Under the pieces are notes generated by a model. The model saw only the letters and a program-made list of their open reading frames with translations. It searched no databases and was not told the origin of the DNA. This document shows, in pieces, positions 11,603-22,636 of a DNA stretch of 64,000 nt. Every line of letters starts with the position of its first letter. Position 1 is the stretch's first letter. Position numbers and translations under genes: made by a program. Source of the DNA: Candidatus Altimarinota bacterium (GTDB lineage Bacteria > Patescibacteriota > Gracilibacteria > BD1-5 > UBA6164); assembly GCA_028691535.1 (NCBI GenBank), contig JAQUZB010000003.1:84492-148491 (forward strand). The letters are read 5' to 3'.

Positions 11603-12868
11603 GTTTATCTCATTTAAAATATATTTTAAATTCACTACCTATTCATTTTTCACTTGTTACATAGATTTTAAAATCTAATAAATCAATAATTTTTTTTGAA
11701 ATATTTAGTCAAATTCAATATCATTTAACTGAATTATCTTCTCTATAAAAACTATTAAATATGTTTTTTATATTCTTTTTATCAATTCAAATTCAAGAAT
11801 CAGATATAGAAAAATTATCTTTACCTAAATTTATGATTATTTTTCATCAATCTTTATTATATTTAAAAGCATTATCAATTAAATTTGAAATAAGTATATC
11901 AAATAATTTTTTATTCACTTTTAATTTTATAACTTTATCATTTATTTCTACTTTTACTTTTTTATTACTATATATTTTTTTAAAATATGAAATTTTTTCT
12001 GAAAAAATACTATTTAGTTCTACAGTATCACTTTTTATATTTCAATCAAAATTTTCTATTTTCGATATATATAAAAAAGTATCTAGTAAATTATTTAACA
12101 CATCCAATTGTTTTTCAATTTTTTTATAACTATTATGATCTTTTCAAGAAATGTGTAAATATTCTAATTCAGTTGAAATAGTCATCAATGGTGTTTTAAA
12201 TTCATGAGAAACCCAAGAATTAAATTGTTTTAAAGATTTAGTATTTTTATCAATTATATCTAAAAAAGAATTTATTGAGTTTATAATAACATTTATCTCT
12301 TCATTTTCAGTTAAATTTAAACTTTTAATTTTATTTAAATTTATAAGTTTCAATTCATCAGAAACTAAGAATAGATCCCTAAAAGCTAAATTTATAAATA
12401 AAAATTTAGAAATGAAAAAGACAATATAGTAAATAAAAATAGTAAAAACAGTCATATTTCAATTAAACTAATTTGATTTGAAACATATGGAGATATATCA
12501 TATGATATATAAATAGGACCTATGGCAGTTTCTTTTTGAAGAAATAAGAAATAAGTATTATCATCTTTTATATATATACTTAAAAATATTTTTTTATATT
12601 GACTAGATGGATTTAATGCTCAAATTGGACCTCAAAATTTATTTAATTCATTTACTATATTTTCATTTCATATATTTTGTTCAGTATTATATTTAATAAT
12701 ATCTGAATATTCATAATTTATTTTTTCTAATAATTCTTCTTTTTCTTTATAATACCAAGAAAAAAAAGTAAATATGTATAAACATATAAGTATAAAAAAA
12801 ATTATAAAGAAGGTAAAAATTGAAAAAATAATTGATACCCTGGTTGAAGTTTTATATTTCATCATCAT
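11583..12868 (-). pseudogene. Sensor histidine kinase, frameshifted
   Basis: The N-terminal part begins with ATG ATG ATG at 12868. It has one TM helix (about 10-32), an extracytoplasmic sensor of about 90 residues and the start of TM2, then hits TAA at 12392-12394. The kinase part is in another frame, open only below TAG 12468-12470, with its own ATG at 12455. It carries SWVSHEFKTPL (H box), IDNAFKYNKDG (N box), SDSGIGIDKK and GYGIGLNISKK. The two frames overlap inside TM2 around a run of A/T. A single-base indel is the simplest reading; two coupled genes are possible. It overlaps the response regulator by 17 bp. Confidence 0.8.
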
Positions 12869-13514
12869 GTATTATAGAATATCAAAATCACTTAATAGTT
12901 TTTATTATATCTTTTCACAATTTATTTCTAATAGAATATATATTTACATCCAATTTATTATCAGCAGTAAATAAATCTATATCTCACCATATATCAGAAA
13001 TTAAATCAGATCTAGAAATAGTTTTTTTATTATAAATCAGCTCAAATATTTGAAATTCTTTTAATTTTAATGGAACTATATCATTTCACTTTTTTATTAC
13101 TTTATTTGTAAAATCAATTTCCAAATCTCTTATGATAATTTTATTATTTAAATGTAGTCTTTTACAAATAACATTTATTCTAGCTTGTAATTCCCTTATT
13201 TTAAATGGTTTTACTATATAATCATCTGCTCCAGATTCTAATCAAAGTATTTTATCATCATCATCTCATAGTGCTGTCATCATAATTATTGGAACATCAC
13301 TTTTTAATCTAATTCTTTTACAAAGAGAAACTCAATCTAATTTTGGTAGATTTAAATCAAGCAATATTAGATTAAAATCTCACAATAAAAATTGTTTTAT
13401 TGCATCTTCTCCATCATATGATTGAGATATCATATAATCAGGATTTTCAGACATTAAAACTTTTTTTATATTATCAGAAATATCTATATTATCTTCTACT
13501 AATAATATTCTCAT
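12852..13514 (-). CDS. OmpR-family response regulator
   Basis: 220 aa. The receiver domain has the acidic pair ED at 7-8, phospho-acceptor Asp53 in [12 protein letters not shown], Thr in MMTAL and Lys in IVKPF. The C-terminal winged helix ends in [14 protein letters not shown] and IKTIKGFGYSII, typical of OmpR/PhoB. It starts 3 bp after the 116-aa gene and its 3' end overlaps the kinase start, so the pair is translationally coupled. Its likely targets are neighbouring redox genes (inference). Confidence 0.93.
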
Positions 13515-13517
13515 AAA

Positions 13518-13868
13518 TTAAAAATTATTATTTATTTCATCTCTACTTAGATTTGAACCATTTACATTAACATTTTCCACCCAAGGTTTATCTTTTAAAA
13601 CACTTATTTTTAAATCACAATTAGAATAATCTAAAGAATAAATAGAATTTTCATCTCTTATAATTGGAGTACAATATTTTAGAAACAAATCTCATGTTTC
13701 TTTTAATTTATCATAATCAGTTCATTTAACTAAATTTTTAGTATTAGCTTTTTCGCAATCAAAAGATCTAACTCAAGAACAAGTATTTAAATTAGATAAA
13801 ATAGTTAATGAATATATAAAAACTCATGTAACTATAATAATACTTAAAATTATTCAAACTTTCTTCAT
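13518..13868 (-). CDS. Membrane-anchored hypothetical protein, 116 aa
   Basis: An N-terminal TM or uncleaved signal helix (5-25) is followed by an extracytoplasmic part with four Cys residues (NTCSG, FDCEK, KYCTP, SNCDL), enough for two disulfides. There is no recognised domain. It lies 13 bp after the fusion reductase gene and 3 bp before the response regulator, so it is probably co-expressed and may be a periplasm-side partner or sensor accessory. Assignment is by context only. Confidence 0.75.
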
Positions 13869-13881
13869 TTTGCAAAAATTA

Positions 13882-15576
13882 TTAATTAAATTTTTCGAAA
13901 TATACATTTTTGTAACCTGCATTTTCCAAATATTCTTTTGAAGAATTTACAAGTGCTGGATTTCAACATATATAAAATTCACTATTTTTTTCAAATTCAA
14001 ATTTAGATAAATCCATTCTTCAAAAATTGTATCATTCTACTTCTTCTCTAGATAAATATACATTTGTTTTAACTCATTTTATATTATTTATTTTATCCAT
14101 ATAAAATAAATCTGATTTAGTTTGAACTCAGAAAAATAAATAATTATTATCTGATTTTAAAGGAGAACTAGTCATATTTATAATTGGAGAAAGTCATGTT
14201 CAAGTTGCTATGAATACTTTTGGATTTGTAGTATCTTGTAAAACAAAATCTCAATAAATTCATTTTACTTTAATTATATCTCAAATTTTTGTACTCTTTA
14301 ATAATCTTCATCCTCTTCAAATATCTTTTACTTTTATTCAAAATGTTAAAATATTATTACTATAATCAACTATAGAATATGCTCTTGAAAATTCGCTATC
14401 AAAATCTTTTAATAATAAAATTGCATATTGTCATTTTTTTACTTCAATTTTTGAATTAATTTTTAATCAAATTTCTAAAACATCTTCTGTAAGCATATTA
14501 TAATTTACAACTTCTCATAAATATCATCCAAAAACTGTTTCTTCTCTATCATAATATGGTTCAAAATCTGCTTTACTTACTCAACAAACAGGACAAACCC
14601 AATCATTTGGAATATCTTCAAATTTTGTTCAAGGTGATATTCAAGAGTCTGGATCTCAAATAGCTTCATCATAAATATATCCGCAAGGAATACATAAATA
14701 TTTTGTTGTTATTCTATTTTTTTCTGAAATATTTTTATTTTCTGAAGTATTTTTATTTGAAAAATATGAAAATGTTCTAACAAAAACAACTAAAACAAAT
14801 AAAAATAAATAAAAATTATCAAATCTAGATGCAATTGCAACATGTATTACACTTAATAAAAATCATGGATAAACCAATGTTTGTATAGTTTTCCACCATT
14901 TTCAAGTTAAAATTTTTATAGAAAATTTATTTGATGTTATTCATAATAATAACATCATTACTCAAGCAACCATTCAACTTAAAGCATCTGGCCTAATAAG
15001 CATATTTTCATAAACATATTGAAAATATGAAATATCTGTATGGTATTGAACTTGATAAATATATTCAATTGCAAAATATTCTAAACCATGTTTAAAGAAA
15101 AATACAAAAGCAAGAATTCAAAAGATTTTTCTTGATAAAATTAAATTTTCTCTAAATGAGTTGTTTTTAATAAATTTTAAGATTGGGCTTACAAGTAATG
15201 CAAATGCAAAAAATAAAAATGCTATTTTTCAATATGATCTAAGGTATAAATTTGATTCTCAAATATGTTCAAGAATAAAATAATGATTTATAAAGAAAGT
15301 AGGTATTAAAAAAATAGATAAAAATAACATTGATTTTAAAGTATAAGAAATCTCATCTTTTAATATATTATTATTAATATTAATCTTTTTAAATAAAATT
15401 ATTCAAAAAATAGAAATAAATAAATAAGCAAAATATGAAATTACATATATATTATTAAAATTAAATTGATATATATCTTCTATATTTACAAGACTTATAA
15501 TAGATAATAGAGGTAAAATTAATAATCAAAAAAGAATATTAATTAAAACAATATAGTATTTTTTAAGTAAGATCAT
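13882..15576 (-). CDS. Ferric-reductase-like / rubredoxin / FAD-NAD(P)H reductase fusion
   Basis: 564 aa, three parts. Residues 1-270 contain about eight TM helices with His in FFKHGLEYF and LSVIHVAIAS, resembling the YedZ/MsrQ ferric-reductase b-heme domain. Residues 290-335 are a complete rubredoxin with CIPCGYIYDEA (first Cys near 295), PNDW and CPVCG (near 327). Residues 345-564 look like a ferredoxin-NADP reductase: RAYSIV for FAD binding, then FIATGTGLSP and a C-terminal YICGNPALV. Electrons could pass from NAD(P)H through FAD and rubredoxin iron to transmembrane heme. All three modules need UGA as Gly. Confidence 0.9.
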
Positions 15577-15601
15577 ATTAAAAAAATTATAAATAATAAA
15601 A

Positions 15602-15631
15602 AGTTAAAGAAATAAAAATATTTCTTTAACT
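15602..15631 (-). terminator. Terminator overlapping the stop of the 57-aa lipoprotein gene
   Basis: A 13-bp inverted repeat (AGTTAAAGAAATA with loop AAAA) is followed on the minus strand by a T-rich run. It separates the upstream exported-protein genes from the reductase fusion operon. Confidence 0.7.
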
Positions 15632-15799
15632 GGCACGAGTTTTTGTATCATACAAATCGATTGCTTTATCAAGTGATTGCTTTCAAACTTTATCGATAAT
15701 ATTTATATCATCATTATCACTTTGTGAATTATCAATATTTTTATCTAAATCACATGATGATAAAAATACTATAACTAAAATTAAAACTATTCTTTTCAT
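15626..15799 (-). CDS. Small lipoprotein, 57 aa
   Basis: The signal peptide MKRIVLILVIVFLSSC ends in a lipobox-like LSSC, so the mature protein starts at Cys16. The remaining 41 residues are acidic (NSQSDNDD) and then mixed charged, with no known domain. A single UGA is present. It lies 17 bp after the Ala-rich repeat gene and its stop is inside a terminator stem. Function unknown. Confidence 0.7.
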
Positions 15800-15816
15800 T
15801 TTTAAATTATTATTTA

Positions 15817-16866
15817 CTAACTAGCACTTGTAGTAGTATTTGCTGCTTTTTGAGCTGCTGCTTGTGCTGCTGCATTTGCTGCTGCAGTTTGTGCTGCTTT
15901 TTGAGCTGCTGCTTGTGCCGCTGCATTTGCTGCTGCAGTTTGTGCTGCTTTTTGAGCTGCTGCTTGTGCCGCTGCATTTGCTGATGTACTTGATGCTACA
16001 GTTTGTGTTACTGTACTTGTTGATTTAGTTTGTGCAATATTTGCTGCTACTTTTTGTGCTGCTACTAAATCATTTTGTAATTTAGTGTTTATAGCATCTA
16101 AATAGACTACAATTTGAGATTGTATGTTAGCTTGAACTTCTTTAAGTAATAAAACTTTTTTTTGTGTATTTTGTAATAAATTATAGTCTTTTATAGTTAA
16201 TATATTTTTATTTAGAGTATTTATTTTTTCATTTATTAATACATCTACTTTTTTAAATATAAGTAATTTTTTTGAATCAGTATAATTTGTTTTGTTTAAC
16301 TTTATTTTAAAAGTTAAAAATAATACACTTATTTTATTTTTTTCAGCAACAGTTATAGAAACATTCTCAGGATTTTGTATAGTAACTGCAGGTACAGTTG
16401 GTTTAATATTTACCTTTGTTTGATTAGTAAGTGCTTCAATTTTTGCAGTATCAACTGATGAACTATTGTTTATAATTTGAGTTGTTGTTGTTCAATTAAT
16501 AGTATCACAAACTTGAACTGGTTCAGAAACATTAACTCAAGAAGCAGTAGTACGAGAGTCATAAACTATATGACATGAAGTTGTACTTGAATTAGCACTT
16601 CATGAAGTAGAAGTATTTCAACTAGTATTAGTTGACGAACTAGAAGTAGATTTAGTTTTTCTTTTATATTCTTTATAATCATCTTCTTCATCTTCATGAT
16701 CTTCTGCATAAGACTTAGTTACAAATGAATAATTAATTTTTTTTACATTCCAGAAAGAATACAAATTGCTATCTTGTATTGAAATAACTCATGTAAAAGA
16801 AACAGCACTAATTAAAAATAAGCTTCAAATAGCTAATATTCTTATTATATTTTTCTTTCTTTTCAT
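15817..16866 (-). CDS. Exported protein with Ala/Gln-rich tandem repeat tail
   Basis: 349 aa. An N-terminal signal/TM helix (about 7-27) is followed by an acidic and Ser/Thr-rich linker with two Cys, a helical region rich in Lys, Asn and Leu (about 160-260), and a tail of 17-residue repeats of the form QAAAQKAAQTAAANAAA. The tail is nearly pure Ala, Gln and Lys and should form a long amphipathic or coiled helix. It ends in TSAS. A surface or wall-spanning role is plausible, but no family is recognised. It precedes the lipoprotein and follows the Met-rich kinase gene by 67 bp. Confidence 0.8.
15842..15984. repeat. 51-bp tandem direct repeat, about 2.8 copies
   Basis: Units begin at 15842, 15893 and 15944. 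Units 1 and 2 differ at one position (gtgctgctg against gtgccgctg); unit 3 matches for about 41 bp, then diverges. The period is 17 codons and encodes the Ala/Gln/Lys tail of the minus-strand exported protein. The near identity at DNA level suggests recent slippage or recombination. Confidence 0.9.
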
Positions 16867-16933
16867 AAATATATAGTTAAAAAATAAATTTTGCCTACAT
16901 AATATACTTATATATTCTGAATTAAAACTGAAT

Positions 16934-17797
16934 TTATTTTATAACTACAATAAAATGTCAATCAATATTCTTAATTATTATATTTAAATTATGTAAAATT
17001 GCTATTTTTTTTACTATAGATAATCAAAGTCCATATCATTTTCAAGATCTAGAATTATCTGCTTGATAAAAAGTATCTACTAATTTATCTAATTCTACTT
17101 GATTTAAATCCAATGAAGTTTTATTTTTAATCTCAAAACTATTTTTTGAAATTTTTATAAAAATCTTTTCATCTCAAATAGTATATTTTAAAGCATTATC
17201 AACTAGATTCTTAATCATTGTATCAAGTAATATACTATTTCAAACAATTATAAAATCTCAATCAACTTCTATATTTATATTTTCTTTTTTATATTTTTCA
17301 ACTATTTCTTTGATTGAAATATTTTCTCTTTTATTTAAAACAGTTTTTTCACTTAAAAACAATAAATTATCAATTATTTCTTGCATATACAAAATCTCTT
17401 CCTTGCTTGAATTTATAAGTTCTTTATCAAAATTTAACTCAAGTAATTCTAGGTTTGATTTGATAACTGATAATGGAGTTTTGATTTCATGTGCCAAGTT
17501 ATGATTATATTCTTTTAATTTTTTATTATTTTCTTCTATTGGTTGAATCGTAACCTTTGCAAAAAAATATGAGAAAAAATATATAATTATAGCTAAAATT
17601 ATAAATAAATAATATTTGTTATTATTATATATTCACATTCAGTAACCGCTTCACATTCACATTCAATATCAAGTATTTCAAATATTATTTCCCATAATAT
17701 TATTATAATATGGAAAAAATGCTGCTAAAAAAAATGCAAAAAAAAGTAAGATTAATGATATTTTTATAGCCAATTTATGTTCTTTTGATATGTTCAT
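16934..17797 (-). CDS. Histidine kinase with Met/Gly-rich extracytoplasmic loop
   Basis: 287 aa. TM1 is at 9-29 and TM2 at 62-80. The only extracytoplasmic segment is a loop of about 30 residues containing TGYGMGMGSGYGMG, with four Met. No HAMP or PAS domain is seen. The H box is HNLAHEIKTPLSVI (His103), followed by IKNLVDNALKYT and a G-box region GKGYGLGLSIVKK. Met-rich exported loops are typical of Cu or Ag binding, so a metal or redox stimulus is inferred. The gene follows its response regulator by 10 bp. Confidence 0.9.
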
Positions 17798-17807
17798 ATA
17801 TAAATAG

Positions 17808-18470
17808 TTATTCAATAATATAACCAACTCATTTAATCGTTTTTATAAAATCTTTTCAGATTTTTTTTCTTATAACAGAAATATGCGCTTCAAGAGTTAC
17901 AGAAGATAGATTTAAATTTTCTTCTTGTTCTCACCAAACATGTTCAAGAATTTGAATTTTTGATTTAGGAAATCATTTATTTATAGATAAAAATTCAATT
18001 ATTAAATATTCTTTATTTGACAATTCAATTTCTACTTCTTTTGAAAAAATCTTGTGTTTTGATAAATTAATTTCTATATTTCAAATAGTTATTAATTCTT
18101 GAATTTCCATATTTTTTCTTTTTCAAACAGCTTTTATTCTAAGTTCTAATTCTTTTAATTCAAATGGTTTTGTTAAATAATCATCAACTCCTAAATCAAA
18201 CATTTCTACCTTATCATCAAGCATACTATTTGAAGTCAAAGCAATAATTGGAATTTTTATTTCTAGTTTTTTTATGTTTTTCATAAATTCTCTACCATCC
18301 ATAATTGGCATATTTATATCCAAAATTATAACATCATAATGATTATGTTTTACCTTTTCCAAAGCTTCAAATCAATTTATCGCAGTTTCTGATAAATATC
18401 AAGAAATTTTTAGAAATTTTGAAATATTTTCTCTTATTTTTGGATGATCTTCTATTATTAATATTTTCAT
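17808..18470 (-). CDS. OmpR-family response regulator
   Basis: 220 aa. The receiver has ED at 7-8, phospho-acceptor Asp51 in VIILDINMPIMDG, Thr in IALTSNS and Lys in LTKPF. The winged-helix domain ends in RKKIGKDFIKTIKGVGYI. It is a paralogue of the regulator at 12852-13514. It lies directly downstream of the DUF2202 gene's terminator and upstream of its kinase. DUF2202 is a likely regulated target because its Met/Gly-rich N-terminus resembles the kinase sensor loop (inference). Confidence 0.93.
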
Positions 18471-18480
18471 AAATTTTAAT

Positions 18481-18515
18481 AAAAAGTTATTATACATTTA
18501 GTATAATAACTTTTT
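18481..18515 (-). terminator. Terminator after the DUF2202 gene
   Basis: A perfect 15-bp inverted repeat (AAAAAGTTATTATAC with loop ATTTA) ends in a T-tract on either strand. It lies between the DUF2202 stop and the response regulator start. Confidence 0.8.
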
Positions 18516-18534
18516 AGTTTAAGAGAAGTTTAAG

Positions 18535-19626
18535 TTACTCAGCTATTTTTTCATTTAATATATCTTTCAAAACAGAAAGTATAGCATTGTAATTTTGTTT
18601 TGTAGTAAGAGTATAATCTTTTGTACTTATATCAACCATAAGTGCATCTATTTTTGAAATTAATTCATTTGATTGTTCTAAACTCATATTAGAAATTGTT
18701 TTACTATATTTTGTTTCTATAGTATTTCTATATTTATTTTTAAGAGAATTAAAATTTGAATTAACAGATCAATTTTGTCATTTATTTACATTTGAAGAAT
18801 TTCACATTCAAGTATTAGTTGATTGATTAGTATTTACTTGATTATTAGTACATTTTGCATTATTTACAACATCAGAAAATACAATTCATTCTGTTTCAAG
18901 TTTATCAGATAATTTATAACTTAAAGGTCATCTAGTATTTAATTCATCTTGAGTTAAATATTCACTATAATCAATAGTAGTATTTAATCATTCAAAAGAT
19001 AGTCATTTTAAAAATCATCTTAAATGATTATAAGAAGCTCATCAAATATGTAATAAAACAACTTTTATATCGTCATTATCAGTATTTTTTATCATTTTTG
19101 GAATATCATCAATATCTAACATTTCAATCTTCATTCAAACTTCAAATGCTTTTTGTAAACTAACAGATCCTTCTTCTTTTAAAGAGTTAAATGTAGAATC
19201 CAATTCTCAATATCAAGTTGGAACTTCTAAATTGTATCTATCAAGAAGTAATTTTACCGCATCTTTATGTTCTGTTTCTGAGTTAGCAATATTTAAAAAT
19301 GTTTGAACTCAATATTTTTCATAAAAATATGTATACATATCGTGAGCTAAAGATTCTTCACTATAACTATAAAGTAAATCTTGTTTTTCGCTTTCAGTTA
19401 ATTCTTGAACTGAAATATTTGAAAGTAAATCTCAAATATTGTTGTTTTGTATATTTTGATTTCACATTGTTTGAGTATTATTTCAAACTGATCTTCATTG
19501 ACCATTTCACATTCATTGACCATTATTTCACATACCATTTCAATTCATAGCATAAGAATAATTTAATCAAATTGCAAATACTGCAATTGTAGCTACTCAA
19601 GCTAATAATACATTTTTTGTTTTCAT
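18535..19626 (-). CDS. Exported DUF2202 ferritin-like protein with Met/Gly-rich segment
   Basis: 363 aa. The signal peptide (1-25) ends near NYSYA. Residues 26-60 are rich in Met, Gly, Asn and Gln (GMGNNGQGMGNG). The DUF2202 helical domain at about 75-250 contains SEESLAHDMY and NSETEHKDAV, with Glu and His spaced as in ferritin-like di-metal sites, and later LLHIGGASYNHLRGF. The C-terminal region (about 270-363) is Asn/Ser-rich, then helical. An extracytoplasmic metal-binding or redox role is inferred. It heads the Met-rich two-component locus and is divergent from the gene at 19778. Confidence 0.88.
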
Positions 19627-19777
19627 AGGTTTATAATTAAAAATTAAATTATCTCTCCTTTTGAGATATGCATATAATAACCTTTAAGTTTAAGTTAACT
19701 TTAAATCTTGATTTTTTTTGTAAATAAAAATATATATGCTAAAATAATATAAATATATATATATATAAATAATAAAT

Positions 19778-20401
19778 ATGAAAAAAAATAACATAATATT
19801 TCCAGAAATAATATGATTAGAAGAAATCTGAGATTCAAAACCTGTAAAACAAAGACAAGAATTAGATGATAAAGTAGTAGAAACAACTGCTGATTTTAGT
19901 GGTTTCATTTTACATTGATTAGATGAATCTACGCCTAAATATAATGAAGATACTACAGAACTTAATACAAAAAAAATAGAAGAATCTAGAAAAAAATTAC
20001 TAGAAATTCATCCAAAAATATATGAAAAATACAATATATATCTAAAAAAATATCCAAATAATATAAATGAAATTAATCAATTTATTGATAATATTTTAAC
20101 AATAATAACAGCTGAATTATCCAGTAATTCAAAAAATAGAATAGTTTGAGATATATTTAAATTTTTTGATGGTAAAAATTATTCATGATATGTTAATTAT
20201 ACAAATGACTTACTATTTATTCAATGAAATAGAGAAAATAGACAATGATTTCCAAACTATGTTTGAAAAGCGCTTGTAAATATAAAATACTTATTTGAAA
20301 AGTTATTTCCAGAAATAGTTGAAGAAATAAGATTATTTGAAAAAGAATTAGAAAGTTTTCATAACATATGGAGCGATGCTTGATGATGAAAAGCAAGATA
20401 A
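19778..20401 (+). CDS. Hypothetical cytoplasmic protein, 207 aa
   Basis: No TM helix or signal peptide is seen. The protein is charged and mainly helical, with NRENRQGFPNYVGKALVNIK near the middle and a C-terminal DAGGGKAR made of consecutive UGA codons. It is not recognised as any family. It has the local leader aataaatATG with no SD and its own terminator, so it is a single-gene unit. The 151-bp gap to the divergent DUF2202 gene holds both promoters. Confidence 0.75.
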
Positions 20402-20420
20402 TTAATTAAATTAATACAAA

Positions 20421-20451
20421 AAAAACAAGGACTTAAAAGTCCTTGTTTTTT
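20421..20451. terminator. Bidirectional terminator
   Basis: Stem ACAAGGACTT with loop AAA and AGTCCTTGT, flanked by A7 and T7 tracts. It separates the convergent 207-aa and PspC genes and overlaps the PspC stop. Confidence 0.9.
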
Positions 20452-22292
20452 TATTCTGTATCCATAAATTTATTAAGTATTTCTAAATCTTTATAGTATT
20501 TTTTTTCAAATACATAATCATCAAAATTTACATCATTTACTATAAAATCATTTATCAAAATTCATGTAGAAGTCTCTATTAATTTCAATGATGAATTTAT
20601 ATCTAAACTTCTATCTCAAAAATTAAAATTTAATTTATTTTCTTCATTTTCATCCCAAATAAAATCCCTAAATGACCAATCTGAAACAAAATTATTATTG
20701 TTGTAATAATCTCTTTTATATTTTTCTTCATGTTTAATTGGAGAAATATCTGAAAAGTTATTTATTATATAGTTTTCATAATAACTCTTTTTTGCATTAA
20801 TTAGCTCATCTAAACTTGGATTACAAACAAAATTATCTTGAGATTGACTAAAAAAAACTTCTTTAAATCTACAATTATTATTTAAAAAATCACTATATTT
20901 TTCAAACTCATTACTTGTAATAGCATTTTCAAAATAAAAATAATAATTTTTAAGAGTTAACTTAACTCATTGTGGGATATAAATAATGAATTCTCTATTT
21001 ATAGGTGCAAAAGGCACTTTTTTAGCATAAATTTGATTGTTTGAAAAACTAAGTTTTATATTGTTATCTAAATTTGATAATGAAATAGGAGAAAAAGAAT
21101 CTGTATATTTTTTATATATATCTCCGTTTCAAATAACTGTATTTTTTACTTCCAGTTTTAATTCACTTCAAGTTGAATTTACAAGTTTTATAGAACTCGT
21201 TCATCAAAAACTGAAATCTGCAATTCAATTATTATAATTTCATAAATCCAAGATATAACTTCAAGTATTTCAAATATTTAAACTACTTTCTTGTATAAAT
21301 TCATTTGTTCAAGTGTATTTTTGAACCAAATCTAATCAAGTAGAAACAAATAAAAATATAGAAATTAAAAGTGCTACAAAAGATGAAGAAATCAAGTATT
21401 TATTTGGTATTTTTTTGCTTATTCAATATGCTATAGAAGTAAATGCAAAAATAGATAAAGCATAAATTCAAGTTAAAATAGCATAAACAAAATAATATGG
21501 AATTGATGCAAGAAAATCTATATTTTCCAAACTAAAATTTGTGAAATAAAAGCTCAAAGCAACCAAAAGTCAGATAACTCAAAATCATAAAAATACTCAT
21601 ACAAATCCAAAAATTAGAAATCTAAATATAGGAAATATGTTTTTTGTAATAAAAGTTAATATGTATTTTAACAAATCAAATAATTTTTTTACAAAAAATG
21701 GAAATATTTTTAAGAAACTAGCTGTTAAATTATAAACTCAATTTCTAACAGAATAAACTATTTGTTTTCTAAAAAAAGAATAAACTGTGTCATTTGAATA
21801 ATCTACTCACTTCAAAGGAAGTATGATTCATGCCAATATATAAAGCCAAATACTTAATCCCAAAGGAAACATAAGTATCAAAAGTATGATCCTAACTGCA
21901 AGTATAGAAATACCTATTTTTTCAGAAAGTGTTTTTGAAATTCATAAAAATATAGCTCCTTCATTGTCTCTAATCCAAGCAGATTTTTCAAGTTTTTCAA
22001 AAAATAAAGTATTTTTAATTTCTTTATTATCACTACTTTTTTCTTGTACATAGTCAGAAAATATCACTTCTGGCTCACCTACTTCTTTTAGTATCTTGAT
22101 GATTTTTAAATCAGTAAACTCATTTTCATTTGATAGTTTTTCAAAAACCATTTCCTCTATATCGTTATAAAGTTCAGTTTCAATTTCATGTTTATCTACA
22201 AATTTTTTTATTTTTTCTAGATAATTATTAACTAAGTCTTTTTGTTTTTCATTTAGACTAAGTTTGTATTTTTTAAATTTATCCATATTCAT
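20451..22292 (-). CDS. PspC-domain membrane protein with N-terminal HAAS-like helices
   Basis: 613 aa. Residues 1-95 are a helical HAAS-type signalling region (KEVGEPEVIFSDYV). A PspC domain at about 105-160 contains GISKTLSEKIGIS and LSIWLYILAWIILPL. Four more TM helices lie at about 200-320. A C-terminal extracytoplasmic beta-rich region of about 270 residues resembles adhesin-like toastrack domains found with PspC. Such proteins sense envelope or membrane stress. The gene starts 14 bp after a PadR repressor gene, the usual partner of HAAS proteins. Confidence 0.86.
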
Positions 22293-22305
22293 TTGTTAAA
22301 TTTTA

Positions 22306-22626
22306 TTATTTTTTAAGTATTTTTTTTATAGAATTTTTTATATCCAACCAATTTTTTTCCATCAAAATAAGCATATCAATTCATTCTTGAGTTAAATTGT
22401 AGTATTTTCTAGGATGACCCGATTCAGATTCTACCCAATAATAATTTATCAAATTATCAGTCTTAAGACGAGATAATAAAGGATATATAGTTCCCTCTGC
22501 TACAATTAAATCACCAGATTTCAGTATGTTTATAATCTCTGCTCAATATATATCTCAATTAGATATAATTCACAAGATTATATATTCCAAAATCCCCTTT
22601 CTCATTTGAGTTGAAATCTTTTCCAT
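22306..22626 (-). CDS. PadR-family transcriptional repressor
   Basis: 106 aa. The winged helix-turn-helix contains LEYIILGIIS, IYGAEIINIL, AEGTIYPLLSRL and SGHPRKYYNLT, the signature of PadR. The C-terminal helix is short, as in PadR subfamily 2. The start ATG at 22626 directly follows a palindrome at 22637-22661, so autoregulation is likely. It is the first gene of the padR-pspC operon and probably controls the PspC protein. Confidence 0.92.
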
Positions 22627-22636
22627 TTTTAAATAT

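Noticed and set aside
11761..12129. 122-codon plus-strand frame
   Set aside because: It is antisense to the kinase domain, which holds H, N and G boxes; the product is an AT-driven Phe/Ile/Ser string.
15842..15984. CRISPR-like array
   Set aside because: Units are contiguous with no spacers and lie in a coding frame; no Cas gene is in the window.
15840..16028. Leu-rich plus-strand frame over the tandem repeat
   Set aside because: It is the complement of the Ala/Gln repeat of the exported protein; the repeat alone creates the open frame.
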